From the NCBI RefSeq assembly GCF_000340885.1, contig NC_020291.1, forward strand, positions 4,277,001 to 4,341,000: DNA of 64,000 bases. Reading direction: 5' to 3'. The position numbers and the translations under genes are program-made. Shown in pieces: positions 1-8,342 of the stretch (positions are counted from its first letter, which is position 1; every line of letters begins with the position of its first letter). The stretch is from Clostridium saccharoperbutylacetonicum N1-4(HMT). GTDB lineage: Bacteria; Bacillota; Clostridia; Clostridiales; Clostridiaceae. The notes beneath the pieces were generated by a model. That model saw nothing but the letters and a program-made list of their open reading frames with translations. It ran no database searches and was not told the DNA's origin.

Positions 1-188
1 TATTAATTATTTCTTCACGATTTGAAAGATATTTTGTCACATTTTCCTCAATGTGCTTTCTATACGGCAATTTATATATGGCCCATAATACACTACCCTC
101 TTCCTCTGACGTTATAGCTATTAAATTAACATCAATTCCTTTAATATTAACTGTTTTATTTATGATAATTTCTTTTTTTAAATTCATA
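1..188 (-). CDS. Unknown protein, N-terminal part (runs off left edge)
   Basis: An open frame starts at ATG 188 on the minus strand and runs off the window, giving about 62 codons without a stop. An AAGGAG ribosome binding site lies at 196-201, seven bases before the start. The visible N-terminus is charged (begins MNLKKEIIINKT), has no signal peptide or membrane segment, and contains an acidic stretch SEEEGS near residue 27. I do not recognise the family from this fragment. The plus-strand frame over the same bases is only its shadow. The good ribosome site and clean frame make it a likely real gene. Confidence 0.7.
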
Positions 189-246
189 TGGATTCTCCTT
201 AAGCGTAATTATCATTTATGTAATGCATTATAGATATCCAATTAAT

Positions 247-541
247 CAAACTTATAAATGGAATATACATTGCATCATTGAGAAATTATAATCGTAACAC
301 TACACTAGAAATTAGATACATATTTGTGCAAGCGGCATATGAAATTAAGCTGTGATGGTTATTAGTGGAAGGTTGTTCCACTTTCTGCTTGTCATAAATT
401 TACTTTAGGAACATGCAGAAATGGCTGCAACCTTCCACTTAGAACCCATCCAGCGATAATTTCATTAGTCCGCTGGAATAAATATGTGTTTAATTTCGGT
501 AAATTACGCATATGTCTAATTCTTGCTTTGGATATCTTTAT
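247..541 (+). ncRNA. Candidate structured RNA, copy 1 of a tandem pair
   Basis: This stretch recurs at 743-1035 with roughly 75-80% identity and has no open frame. It folds into a 12-bp stem 364-375/428-439. Inside that lie a 7-bp stem 382-388/415-421 and a small hairpin 392-398/404-410 with loop TTTAC. A separate hairpin is CCAGCG 450-455 / CGCTGG 471-476. The loop of the last one (457-463) can pair with GAAATTA at 341-347, a possible pseudoknot. A TATAAT box at 287-292 is shared by both copies. Paired bases change together between copies, which is what a conserved RNA would show. Strand is inferred from the TATAAT box; the family is not recognised. Confidence 0.6.
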
Positions 542-742
542 TCCCATATCAATTGTTATTTAAACTTTGTTTTTCATACAAATCATTTTCTTTTCTGAAA
601 CACCAAGTTTGTCCTAATTTGATATCTTGAATTGTATCCTTCTCCAATCTAATTACTTAAGCTGTCCTTATATTATTCTAATTCTTACAAAATAAGCCTT
701 GTATTATATTACCTTAATAGTATCATTTTTGGTATTATATAT

Positions 743-1035
743 CAAACTTATAAATGGAATATACATTGAGAAATTATAATCGTAACACTACACTAGAAAT
801 TAGATACATTTTTCTGGAAGCAGGCATGTGAAATTAAGCTTATGATGGTTCTTAATGGGGGCTTGTTTCATTTAAAGCTTGTCCAGATTTTACATCTGGA
901 ACACGCTGAAATGACTACAAGCTGCCATTTAGAACCTTCCAGCGAAAATTTCACTAGTCCTGTGGAAGATAAATGTATTTGATTTCGGTAATTGTTGCAT
1001 AAGTCTAATTCTCACTTTCGATATCTATACCTTTA
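743..1035 (+). ncRNA. Candidate structured RNA, copy 2 of a tandem pair
   Basis: Second copy of the element at 247-541, about 200 bases further on. The long stem is 854-866/917-929 with one mismatch; two of its pairs are swapped relative to copy 1 (G-C to A-U and G-C to C-G). The small hairpin is 882-888/894-900 (TCCAGAT / ATCTGGA) with the same TTTAC loop as copy 1 but a different stem sequence. TATAAT lies at 775-780. The upstream block CAAACTTATAAATGGAATAT is identical in both copies. Copy 1 carries an 8-base insertion just after this block, between it and the TATAAT box. Nothing else is seen in the spacer 542-742. Confidence 0.6.
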
Positions 1036-1063
1036 ATGATATCTAACTAGAACTAAATAAATA

Positions 1064-1108
1064 AAATAATGACTTTGTGAAGTCAGTTCATTCACAAAGT
1101 CATTATTT
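1064..1108 (-). terminator. Rho-independent terminator, 18-bp stem
   Basis: Perfect inverted repeat 1064-1081 / 1091-1108 with a 9-base loop, beginning four bases after the stop of the exported wall-binding protein. A-rich and T-rich flanks on both sides suggest it could also stop transcripts coming from the RNA elements on the plus strand. Confidence 0.85.
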
Positions 1109-1111
1109 CTA

Positions 1112-2272
1112 TTATATAGCACTTTTTATTAAATTAATTATCTCATCCTGTTTCATGCCATTAGTTATTGAAATAGAATATGACATATTATTTGCACTCC
1201 AGACAGCAACTTTTATAAGATCATTATCTCCCTTTAATTTTACATTGCTTCCATTTATATTAATAGTATTATAGGTCTTATAGTTATTATAGTCACCACT
1301 TATATCTTCAATTCCTTGTCCCATTCTAAATATAATATCATTTTCTTTATTCATATAGCATATTTGAAATACGTTACGCGATATTGTATTTATATACTTT
1401 ATATTATATTTGCCTAATAATTCCTTTGGCACTGTAATTTTAAATTTCAAAGCTTTTTGAGCATCATCTATAGTATCAAAATTTTCAATAGGATTTATTA
1501 TATCAATCCCATCTTCTGTATTAGTTTTTACAATAGCTGCTGGCCTACCATCCCATTTACCGTTTTGATCTACTTTATAACCATCTGGAGTTACTGTATT
1601 TTCAGCCATTTCTCCATTATTTAATAAGTAGTACCAATTGTCATTAGTTTTGACCCAGCCCCTTTGCATTATGCCATTGTTGTCCATATAGTACCATTTA
1701 TTATTTATTAGCTTCCAACCTATCAATAGCTCACCATTAATCGAATAAATCCATTGTCCATCTTTATTCCTCACGAAAAAACTTCCTACTGCTTTCTCAT
1801 CATTGAATAGAAAATTATACATATTAATTGGTACATATACAATATTATTGTCTACTATTGGTTCAGCACCTAATTCATGCATCATGGTCAATCCTATTGC
1901 ATTACTGCTTGAATAATAATAGCCATCCATTCCAATATAAACATTTGTTTTAATTTTACCATTATCTAGGCTGATAATTTTATTATCCTTATCCGCCTCT
2001 ACTTTAAAGCCAAGACTTTCTGCTGTAATTTTAAGTGGAACCATAACCTTGCCTTTATATATTAAAACTCCATTTCTTCCAATTTCAATATTCTTCCCAC
2101 CGATTATCACCTTGTTAATATCTAAATCCTTTGGTGCATAGTTTGATATTGGCAAAGCGTCATTAGTAATTTCTGTGTTAGAGTTTTGAGTATTTAAATC
2201 TGCTGCAAATGCTGAAACAGTCATTCCCATAATTGTTACGGCTGTTAATAAACCTATCATTAATTTTTTCAT
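1112..2272 (-). CDS. Exported protein: copper-amine-oxidase-type N domain, wall-binding repeats, DUF4367-like C domain
   Basis: A 386-residue secreted protein. A signal peptide (MKKLMIGLL...AFAA) is followed by a stalk-like domain of the copper amine oxidase N-terminal type (roughly residues 45-155; VIIGGKNIEIG, VMVPLKITAESLGFKVE). Two or three choline-binding-like repeats follow (about 175-240; GWKLINNKWYYMDNNGIM, GWVKTNDNWYYLLNNGEM). The C-terminal domain (about 270-386) resembles DUF4367. It probably sits on the cell wall through the aromatic repeats. I chose ATG 2272 because AAGGAG lies ten bases upstream; the ATG at 2281 is only one base from the ribosome site. The C-terminal family assignment is tentative. 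Confidence 0.85.
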   Translation of the reverse strand: MKKLMIGLLTAVTIMGMTVSAFAADLNTQNSNTEITNDALPISNYAPKDLDINKVIIGGKNIEIGRNGVLIYKGKVMVPLKITAESLGFKVEADKDNKIISLDNGKIKTNVYIGMDGYYYSSSNAIGLTMMHELGAEPIVDNNIVYVPINMYNFLFNDEKAVGSFFVRNKDGQWIYSINGELLIGWKLINNKWYYMDNNGIMQRGWVKTNDNWYYLLNNGEMAENTVTPDGYKVDQNGKWDGRPAAIVKTNTEDGIDIINPIENFDTIDDAQKALKFKITVPKELLGKYNIKYINTISRNVFQICYMNKENDIIFRMGQGIEDISGDYNNYKTYNTININGSNVKLKGDNDLIKVAVWSANNMSYSISITNGMKQDEIINLIKSAI

Positions 2273-2415
2273 AATATACATTCTCCTTCTAAGTTACACA
2301 TTAATTTACCTTTTCAAATAGTAATACAATTCAACCTAGAAAAATGTTGCAAATAATTCAAAATTTTTATTTATTACATTAATTAGCCCAACATACATTA
2401 CTTAGTTCATATTTA

Positions 2416-2937
2416 TTAAAACAATGCTTTTTCAAAACATTTTAAATTTTCCCATATTACATTTTGAAAATGAAATTTTGTCGTACCTACATAAAGATAT
2501 CCAATTTTAGGATATAGAGTTGCCGCTGGAATATTCCCTTCATAGGTATCAAGACGAATAACTTTATATTTTTGTTCTTTGGCATATTTCTCAATAAAGT
2601 TCATCATTATTCTTGCTTTACCTTTCCCACTTTCAGAAGGTCTAATGCATAAGGTATGTATGACCATCACTTCACTTGGCTCAGCCTTTGTAATCCACTG
2701 AATGTTTCCATATTCTTTTGGTTGAATACTATTAAGTACCACACTGCCATATATTCCTTTTTCATCTTCTCCAACAAACATTGAATTCTTCTCAATAGCA
2801 CCTTTAGCGTAATCAACTGTTGGATAAAGCCCTTTTTGCCAATTTGTATAAGACACTGTTTGTGCTTCATAATCTAAAATCTCATTATATATATTTTCTA
2901 TTTCTAAAGTATCATCTATCGTAGCAATTCTAATCAT
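2416..2937 (-). CDS. GNAT family N-acetyltransferase
   Basis: A 173-residue acetyltransferase of the GNAT fold. The acetyl-CoA binding motif A is visible as MVIHTLCIRPSESGKGKAR at about residues 91-109 (variant of Q/RxxGxG/A). It is followed by YPKIGYLYVGT, the usual C-terminal beta-strand region. The substrate cannot be told. The start is taken as the second ATG of an ATG-ATG pair: GGGGAG at 2945-2950 lies seven bases before ATG 2937. A GTG at 2952 is in frame but overlaps this site. It stands alone between longer gaps. Confidence 0.85.
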   Translation of the reverse strand: MIRIATIDDTLEIENIYNEILDYEAQTVSYTNWQKGLYPTVDYAKGAIEKNSMFVGEDEKGIYGSVVLNSIQPKEYGNIQWITKAEPSEVMVIHTLCIRPSESGKGKARIMMNFIEKYAKEQKYKVIRLDTYEGNIPAATLYPKIGYLYVGTTKFHFQNVIWENLKCFEKALF

Positions 2938-3057
2938 CATTTTTCTCCCCACATATTTTTATTTTTAATCTGCCCCTTATAATAATATCAAAATATTTCT
3001 CTTGGAATCAATACCTTCATCTTCACTACAATTTTCACTACGTTATTAATTTTATTT

Positions 3058-3318
3058 TTAGCAACAATCCCAATTATATAAGACCTTAGTAAAGTCAAGT
3101 TTCTTTAAATCTTCTTCGTTTATAAAAAAGTTGGCTATTCCACCATCTCCAAACATTAAGTCACACTCATATTCACAATCAAGTTGAAGTAGCAAAGTAT
3201 CAAAAGTTCTGAGTTCTTCATTTTCCCTTGGACCATATTGAACAAAGATAGGATATCCTCCTATCCTACATCCATCACCACTTAATTCATCTAAATACGT
3301 ATTTCTTTCTTCTTCCAA
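3058..3318 (-). pseudogene. C-terminal remnant of a DUF1963 (YwqG-like) protein
   Basis: An 86-codon frame matches only the last third of DUF1963/YwqG proteins, which are usually 260-290 residues. It shows the RIGGYPIFVQ segment, a LLLQLD strand, MFGDGGIANFFI and the terminal DFTKVLYNWDC. The only available start is a TTG at 3318 without any ribosome site, and a different gene ends at 3342, so the first two thirds have been lost. It differs clearly from the intact DUF1963 gene at 11310-12173 and is therefore a separate decayed member. Whether the fragment is translated is doubtful. Confidence 0.75.
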
Positions 3319-3341
3319 AAATAAATATATAAGAAAAATTA

Positions 3342-4202
3342 CTAATTATATTTTTTATATAATGAAACAAAATCAATCATATTACTATTTTTACATACTC
3401 TTTTTATTTCATTTCTAACTTCCATAAGAGCAAATCCAAGTAAGTTTTCTCCACGCCATAATTCTGGATTTTTAATCTCCTCATCATTCTCAGACATCTG
3501 TATTCCCCATATATTATCATAAGGACTTGCCTCAACTAATATTTTGTCTTCTGTTGAAAGAAGATATGCTTTCAATTTTTCATTCTGCATAAACTTATTA
3601 TAATTTCCATTTACAACAATTGAATACTTAATGTTATTCCAAATATTTTCATCAAAGCCTCTTACTTTACGTCCTAGTCCCTTTATTTCATTAGGATTAT
3701 TACAACTCATAATTTTACCTTCTATTTCTTTATCTCCAAACAATCTAGCTTTTTCTGCCATCATATATTGTTCCATAAATAAATATTTAGCATGTCCTAC
3801 ATCAAAGCTACTCTTCCACCACTGGCTAAAGCAAGATTTGGTAATCCCCCCATCTTTTTTAGGATGATGCCCCCAAAAATAAATATATTCCAAATTCTTT
3901 CCACTTTTATAATCTGAAATAAGGTTATTTAAATCATATTCTGGCTTACCGTCTTTTTGCCAAGTGTATGTCCAATAATCATTATGTTGATAGATACTAT
4001 CATCTATTTCCCATCTTTTAGGCTTCGGAAACATCTCCATATAATTTTTCTTCTCATCTTCTTTTAAATTATCAAACCACAAATAAAAATCCATAGCATA
4101 TCCTTCACCATATCCCATTCTCCAGCCTATACTGCCATTTGAAATGTTCGGATACATTAGCCATAGTGGAGCCATTAATTGGTTATCATTTTTATTTCTC
4201 AT
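3342..4202 (-). CDS. NADAR (YbiA-like, DUF1768) protein with extra N-terminal domain
   Basis: A 286-residue protein. Residues about 108-270 form a NADAR domain: FWGHHPK, CFSQWW, EQYMMAEKARLFGD, LGRKVRGFDE and LVEASPYDNIWGI are all recognisable. NADAR enzymes (YbiA/RibX type) hydrolyse N-glycosidic bonds in riboflavin-pathway intermediates, and relatives act on ADP-ribose adducts. The first ~100 residues (WLMYPNIS, GWRMGYGEGYAMDFYLWF, WTYTWQKDGKPEYDL) are a separate domain that I do not recognise. A good AAGGAG precedes ATG 4202. Its place among immunity-like genes suggests a protective or ADP-ribose-related role, which is inference only. Confidence 0.85.
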   Translation of the reverse strand: MRNKNDNQLMAPLWLMYPNISNGSIGWRMGYGEGYAMDFYLWFDNLKEDEKKNYMEMFPKPKRWEIDDSIYQHNDYWTYTWQKDGKPEYDLNNLISDYKSGKNLEYIYFWGHHPKKDGGITKSCFSQWWKSSFDVGHAKYLFMEQYMMAEKARLFGDKEIEGKIMSCNNPNEIKGLGRKVRGFDENIWNNIKYSIVVNGNYNKFMQNEKLKAYLLSTEDKILVEASPYDNIWGIQMSENDEEIKNPELWRGENLLGFALMEVRNEIKRVCKNSNMIDFVSLYKKYN

Positions 4203-4252
4203 AATATTCTTTCTCCTTATATCTCTTAAATATTCTTACAAAATTTAAAAGG

Positions 4253-4840
4253 TTATTTCGTTTCCTTTAGTTGGTTTAAAAAATCAAATTCCAATTTAAT
4301 TATCTCACTCATAGAAACTTCTTGACGATGTCTGCCTTCCAATGAATCGGCTTTCGCCCATAGGAATGGATAAAAACTTATTCCATTATCATTACTTATT
4401 CTTTTTATATCGTCTTTCCATGTATTCCACCTATAATCCATGTAATATGTGTCAGTATCTCCATGAAATGCCCAATATAAGAATTCTGAATAAGAAATCT
4501 CCATCGGCTCCCATTCTAAACAGTCAGGTGCAAAATAACTAATATTACTATCATCTTGCATTGCAAATAAGCCACCTAAAACATCTTCTGCAACAATAAT
4601 ATCAGACTCTGGAAATAAATCATTTCTTTTATTGAAGTCTAATTCTCCAGATCCATACAATCTAAGCCAGTTGTCAATTATAATTCCACCAGTTTTAAAA
4701 AGAATTGTTCCAAATAAACTTTTTTCATTTATTTCATATCTTTTTTTAATGCAATTCAATACTTCAATATCAACCTGAAGAATTTTTATCTCTTTTTTAG
4801 AATTTTTAACACTTTCTAAAATACTTTTATATCTGTCCAT
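4253..4840 (-). CDS. DUF2625 family protein
   Basis: A 195-residue cytosolic protein matching the DUF2625 pattern: GTILFKTGGIIIDNWLRLYGSGE near residue 45, DIIVAEDVLGGLFAM near residue 80, and EWEPMEISYSEFLYW. No signal peptide or membrane segment is present. GGAG lies just before ATG 4840. The biochemical function of the family is unknown to me. It sits in the run of small unrelated genes between 3.0 and 13.7 kb, a pattern seen in toxin-immunity arrays. Confidence 0.8.
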   Translation of the reverse strand: MDRYKSILESVKNSKKEIKILQVDIEVLNCIKKRYEINEKSLFGTILFKTGGIIIDNWLRLYGSGELDFNKRNDLFPESDIIVAEDVLGGLFAMQDDSNISYFAPDCLEWEPMEISYSEFLYWAFHGDTDTYYMDYRWNTWKDDIKRISNDNGISFYPFLWAKADSLEGRHRQEVSMSEIIKLEFDFLNQLKETK

Positions 4841-4918
4841 TTATCTATCTCCTACAAATTACTATTTATGTAACTTTTCAAATTACTAATTAAATATACT
4901 TTCACGTCTTCTTAAATA

Positions 4919-5155
4919 TTAAACTATAGGCTCACTCTCTGCCAAAAAATATACTTCACTCCAACACCAATCTACCAACAGCAGCGCTGAAGTTTCAGAC
5001 AACTTCTGTAATAACTTTTCAGCATTTGTAATATCATTTTTTTCATATATAGCAAGCATTAACCAGATATTCTGTACCATATCATTTTCATCATAATCGA
5101 AGAATGCAGTAACATTTTCATTAACTCTATATGCAGAAGTATTTTTATGTTTCAT
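4919..5155 (-). CDS. Small unknown protein (78 aa)
   Basis: A 78-residue frame starting MKHKNTSAYRVNENVTAFFDYDEN and rich in helix-forming residues (YEKNDITNAEKLLQKLSE). An AGGGA element lies before ATG 5155 and the stop is 14 bases after the stop-side boundary of the next gene, so it is probably co-transcribed with the DUF4303 gene upstream. It has no signal, membrane segment or motif that I recognise. It might be complete or a shortened member of a longer family. Confidence 0.55.
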   Translation of the reverse strand: MKHKNTSAYRVNENVTAFFDYDENDMVQNIWLMLAIYEKNDITNAEKLLQKLSETSALLLVDWCWSEVYFLAESEPIV

Positions 5156-5169
5156 CTTTTTTCCCTAAT

Positions 5170-5751
5170 TTACATTTTTAAAATCCAATCTGCGAATTCT
5201 TTAATGATTTCCTTAGGATTAGCTCGCTTGTTTTGTTCTGCAATTAAATCATAATATTCAAGTTCATGAATTATTAAAGGTAGAGCTTTTCCAAATTTTT
5301 TTTCAATTACGCCTTCTTCATGGAGCTTTTTAACCACTTCAACACATAGTTCCACAAATCTGCTAGTTATTTCATCTCCTAACTTTAATGCTTTATCAAA
5401 ATCTTCGTCCTCTTCCTCATCTGAATAATATAAATTATTTTCCTTAATCCACTGGCTTATCCTTTCGCCATCTTCTAAATTTTCTCCCCAATCGTCACCA
5501 ATAATTAATTCTTCATTTTGCAACCAAAATGCAAAATTCCATTTTGCTTCTGCATTATCAGATGCATCTTCTAATGCACTTTCATATTGCTCCATATTGT
5601 TGTATCCAAGTGTAATCATTGGCCTTCTCGGATCATCTTCTGAATTTGAAATATATAATGATATAACGTAAATATCCTTAATCACGTCACTATTCCATGA
5701 TAAAATTTCTGATTTTATACTCTCAAATACATATTTTTTTAAGCTATTCAT
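5170..5751 (-). CDS. DUF4303-like protein (first of two)
   Basis: A 193-residue acidic cytosolic protein with the DUF4303 layout: an N-terminal helix, a strand with VISLYISN, a stretch giving KWNFAFWLQNEELIIGDDWG around residues 70-90, then a long helical half with VELCVEVVKKL and a terminal EFADWIL. It has a perfect AGGAGG before ATG 5751. DUF4303 members are commonly found beside polymorphic toxins or in immunity arrays. The second DUF4303-like gene at 8977-9561 is clearly different in sequence, so these are separate acquisitions or an old duplication. Confidence 0.7.
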   Translation of the reverse strand: MNSLKKYVFESIKSEILSWNSDVIKDIYVISLYISNSEDDPRRPMITLGYNNMEQYESALEDASDNAEAKWNFAFWLQNEELIIGDDWGENLEDGERISQWIKENNLYYSDEEEDEDFDKALKLGDEITSRFVELCVEVVKKLHEEGVIEKKFGKALPLIIHELEYYDLIAEQNKRANPKEIIKEFADWILKM

Positions 5752-5817
5752 GTAAATTTCCTCCTAGCATATAGAATTACTATTTATATTAATAATATTT
5801 AAACTAGAATTGGTGTG

Positions 5818-6186
5818 TCACTCGTCGAAATCTTCTGAAGCTTCAAAATTAGAGTAATAGCTTACGAAATCGTCAATTAATAAATGTCTGTTGCGTACAT
5901 ATTCGGATTCTACACCACCATTTTTAAGACTTTCTATCCATTCAGCATCTACCATGCAACCAACATCCATATTTATACCATACTTTGCCTTATTAATAAT
6001 TTCTATGTCCTTTACTTCACCTATACAAAACAAATAACCGCATAAGAAACGTAAATATTCACTGCTACCATTTTGATAATTAATAATCTCTTTTTCGAGA
6101 AGTTGTCTGATTTCAACATGGTATTTCTCACTAAAATCAAAGTCATATCTCTTTATCAATACTTCCACACGTTCTTCATTATTCAA
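5818..6186 (-). CDS. Unknown protein (122 aa), TTG start
   Basis: A 122-residue protein with helical segments (RVEVLIKRYDFDF, YLRFLCGYLFCIGE) and an acidic end. No family is recognised. The start is TTG 6186, supported by AGGAGG ten bases upstream; an ATG nearby is in another frame. It begins seven bases after the stop of the DUF4375-like gene, so the two are surely co-transcribed. It may be an immunity-type protein by location only. Confidence 0.65.
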   Translation of the reverse strand: MNNEERVEVLIKRYDFDFSEKYHVEIRQLLEKEIINYQNGSSEYLRFLCGYLFCIGEVKDIEIINKAKYGINMDVGCMVDAEWIESLKNGGVESEYVRNRHLLIDDFVSYYSNFEASEDFDE

Positions 6187-6192
6187 GCTCTT

Positions 6193-6627
6193 TTATCCTC
6201 CTAAATTATAATCTTTTAATTGTTTTTCTCTTCCAATATATTCCTTAACGAGTTTCCAAAAACCTTCAAAATCATTATTAAGATATGTTTCATTTTCTAA
6301 TTCAATATATTCATCGTAGTTTTCAATATCAATCTTCTTGCATTTTTCTAATATTTCAGCCTCTTTTGTTGCTCCACAATTTTTTAATGCAACAACTGTT
6401 TCATTGACATAATCTTTTGTTGAATCATTAAAAAAGCCTTCTAACCCTTCCATTTGCAATTCAGTATCATAATCAACAATAAAAATAACATCTTGTACAA
6501 ATTGTGGATACCTTTTAATCTCATTTCTTTCTATTGGTTCACTATAGATATCTGCCATTGATTGCAAAAAATCATCAGCACTCATTTCATTTATTCGTTC
6601 CAAAGCTCTATCGATAAAATTCATCAT
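6193..6627 (-). CDS. DUF4375 (DMP19-like) protein
   Basis: A 144-residue acidic protein. The middle part (RYPQFVQDVIFIVDYDTELQ, GLEGFFNDSTKDYVNETVVALKNCGATKEAEIL) matches the DUF4375/DMP19-like pattern, in which a G-x-x-x-FF-N segment is followed by an ALK-x-x-GA helix. Members are small acidic proteins often found in immunity-type arrays. AAGGAG precedes ATG 6627 (ATG 6624 is equally possible). It lies between two co-oriented unknown genes with short gaps. Confidence 0.7.
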   Translation of the reverse strand: MMNFIDRALERINEMSADDFLQSMADIYSEPIERNEIKRYPQFVQDVIFIVDYDTELQMEGLEGFFNDSTKDYVNETVVALKNCGATKEAEILEKCKKIDIENYDEYIELENETYLNNDFEGFWKLVKEYIGREKQLKDYNLGG

Positions 6628-6649
6628 AAAATCTCCTTATCACCCTTCT

Positions 6650-7861
6650 TTAAATAAGGTTCTTTATTAATACTATTGCTCTGTTTCTATGCTTACTATC
6701 AATTATTCCATCAAAATATAAGCAATAACTTCTACCACAAGCCCTAAATTTACGAAGTATTACATTATCCATATTAAGTATAATATTTCTTCCTGTAACT
6801 TGATCAATATAACTCTTTTTATCTTTATGCTGTAACCAACATTCCATAAGCTCTCCAGATTTAACTACAAGCCAGCCATTACCACCTTTTATTGGTTCAT
6901 CATCGCTACCATATGTAAATGTTAATGCATATGTATAGTTATCTAACTTCACACTTTCCATACAATATATAGAACATAATTCAGTAAGTTCAAATAACTT
7001 CTTTTCTTCTATCTTCTTACCATCAATACCATAAACTGAATAGAATATTTCGCTGGGTTTTTCTACGTGAAATATGCTTCCACCATTTGCTGTTACCTCA
7101 ACTGTCTCATGATTCTCCCAATTGATAACAGGACTATTCTTTTCAAAAAATGCATCCAAAAACATACCTTCTACATAAACTTTGCGTTCCTTAATAGATA
7201 CTCCTTTATCATCAAGCAAGCGATGCAATATCATATTTTCATCAATTGTTGAAAAGGCGTGTATTCCTTCTTCATTATACAAGCATCTACTTACCAATGG
7301 CTCTTCTATTTTCATACGCTTTACTGACTGAAATTGTTTAGCTTTAGAAAATTTATATTCTCCTAGCTTCGTAGGCTTTTTATTAAAAGTTCCATCAGTA
7401 TAAGATAATATCTTATCTCCATCTCTAAAAATATGTTCAGCTACTGATGCCATTGGTTTACAATCCTTAATATCCTTCCTATCCCCTATTGGCAAGCATA
7501 CCTCCCTATTTAAAGATGTTTTTGAGTATCCAATTACACACCAAATTTCATCATTTGGCCCTTCGAACAGATCATATGGGACTCCTTCAGATTCGCAGTA
7601 ACATGTGGTTTGTAAATTTTCCATATCCATTTTAATATAGCAAAAATTATCTTTATATTTCTCTAGTTCATCTAAATGTGATGCAATATCAGATGCATCT
7701 TTATAGTCATTTATACTAAAGAGTATTTGATTCTTTGATGGTAAATAACACATATCCCCTGTGCTCAAGCGGAAATCAGCATCGATATGTATACCATAAA
7801 ATTCATTGATATTATAATTGCTGATTTTAAAAATGCTGTTATCTATAATTAAATCATCCAA
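6650..7861 (-). CDS. Unknown 403-aa protein, beta-rich
   Basis: A 403-residue cytosolic protein with no signal or membrane segment. It alternates short beta-type stretches with turns (ICWCVIGYSKT-like, GIHAFSTIDEN, YALTFTYGSDDEPIKGGNGWLVVKSGE), which looks like a beta-propeller or sandwich but carries no motif I know. The start is TTG 7861, six bases after AGGAGGG. It sits directly upstream of the DUF4375-like gene (22-base gap). The 480 bases before it hold a decayed gene. Confidence 0.65.
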   Translation of the reverse strand: MDDLIIDNSIFKISNYNINEFYGIHIDADFRLSTGDMCYLPSKNQILFSINDYKDASDIASHLDELEKYKDNFCYIKMDMENLQTTCYCESEGVPYDLFEGPNDEIWCVIGYSKTSLNREVCLPIGDRKDIKDCKPMASVAEHIFRDGDKILSYTDGTFNKKPTKLGEYKFSKAKQFQSVKRMKIEEPLVSRCLYNEEGIHAFSTIDENMILHRLLDDKGVSIKERKVYVEGMFLDAFFEKNSPVINWENHETVEVTANGGSIFHVEKPSEIFYSVYGIDGKKIEEKKLFELTELCSIYCMESVKLDNYTYALTFTYGSDDEPIKGGNGWLVVKSGELMECWLQHKDKKSYIDQVTGRNIILNMDNVILRKFRACGRSYCLYFDGIIDSKHRNRAIVLIKNLI

Positions 7862-8001
7862 AGTTTTCCCTCCTAATATATAAAATATAAGAAATATTCC
7901 TCATAAAATTAAAATTTTGAGCTCAATAAATTAAGACATTCTTTAGGTATTACCTTTGCTAAAACTTGATCAAGCTTATAATTTTTACAACAAAATATAA
8001 G

Positions 8002-8336
8002 TTAATCAATTTTGAATAAGTGAGGAAATGTTTTTTCATTCTCTATGTATATTTCGATTGGACTGTCTATCAATGCACTATCAAAGTCTTCACATGAAGA
8101 TAGATGTTTAAAGCTTGTTCCATCAAAAGAATACGTAGACAGACATTTTACTAATTCTGAATTATCTTCTGTCCTTAACACAAAATGACGTTTAATCCGA
8201 GTCGTTTCATCAGCTAAGACATGGTCATAATCTAACCCCCATTTTGAATCAGTATATATGCTTTTATGTCTAATATATCTAATCTCCTATTCCTTTCTTG
8301 TTTTAAAATGTATTCAACTGACATTAATATCTTCAT
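8002..8336 (-). pseudogene. Frameshifted small gene
   Basis: ATG 8336 opens a frame (MKILMSVEYILKQERNRRLDILD) that hits a stop after about 37 codons. A shifted frame then continues from about 8270 (RHKSIYTDSKWGLDYDH, TTRIKRHFVLRTEDNSEL, KHLSSCEDFDSALIDSPIE) to a TAA at 8002-8004. One base lost or gained around 8265-8280 would join them into about 110 codons. The second frame continues after its TAA for another 30 codons to 7909, which may be further decay. The family is unknown. It follows the metallophosphoesterase gene by six bases. Confidence 0.6.
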
Positions 8337-8342
8337 AATCTT

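Noticed and set aside
51..233. Plus-strand open frame with a hydrophobic end
   Set aside because: It lies opposite the partial minus-strand gene, which has the better ribosome site and codon pattern.
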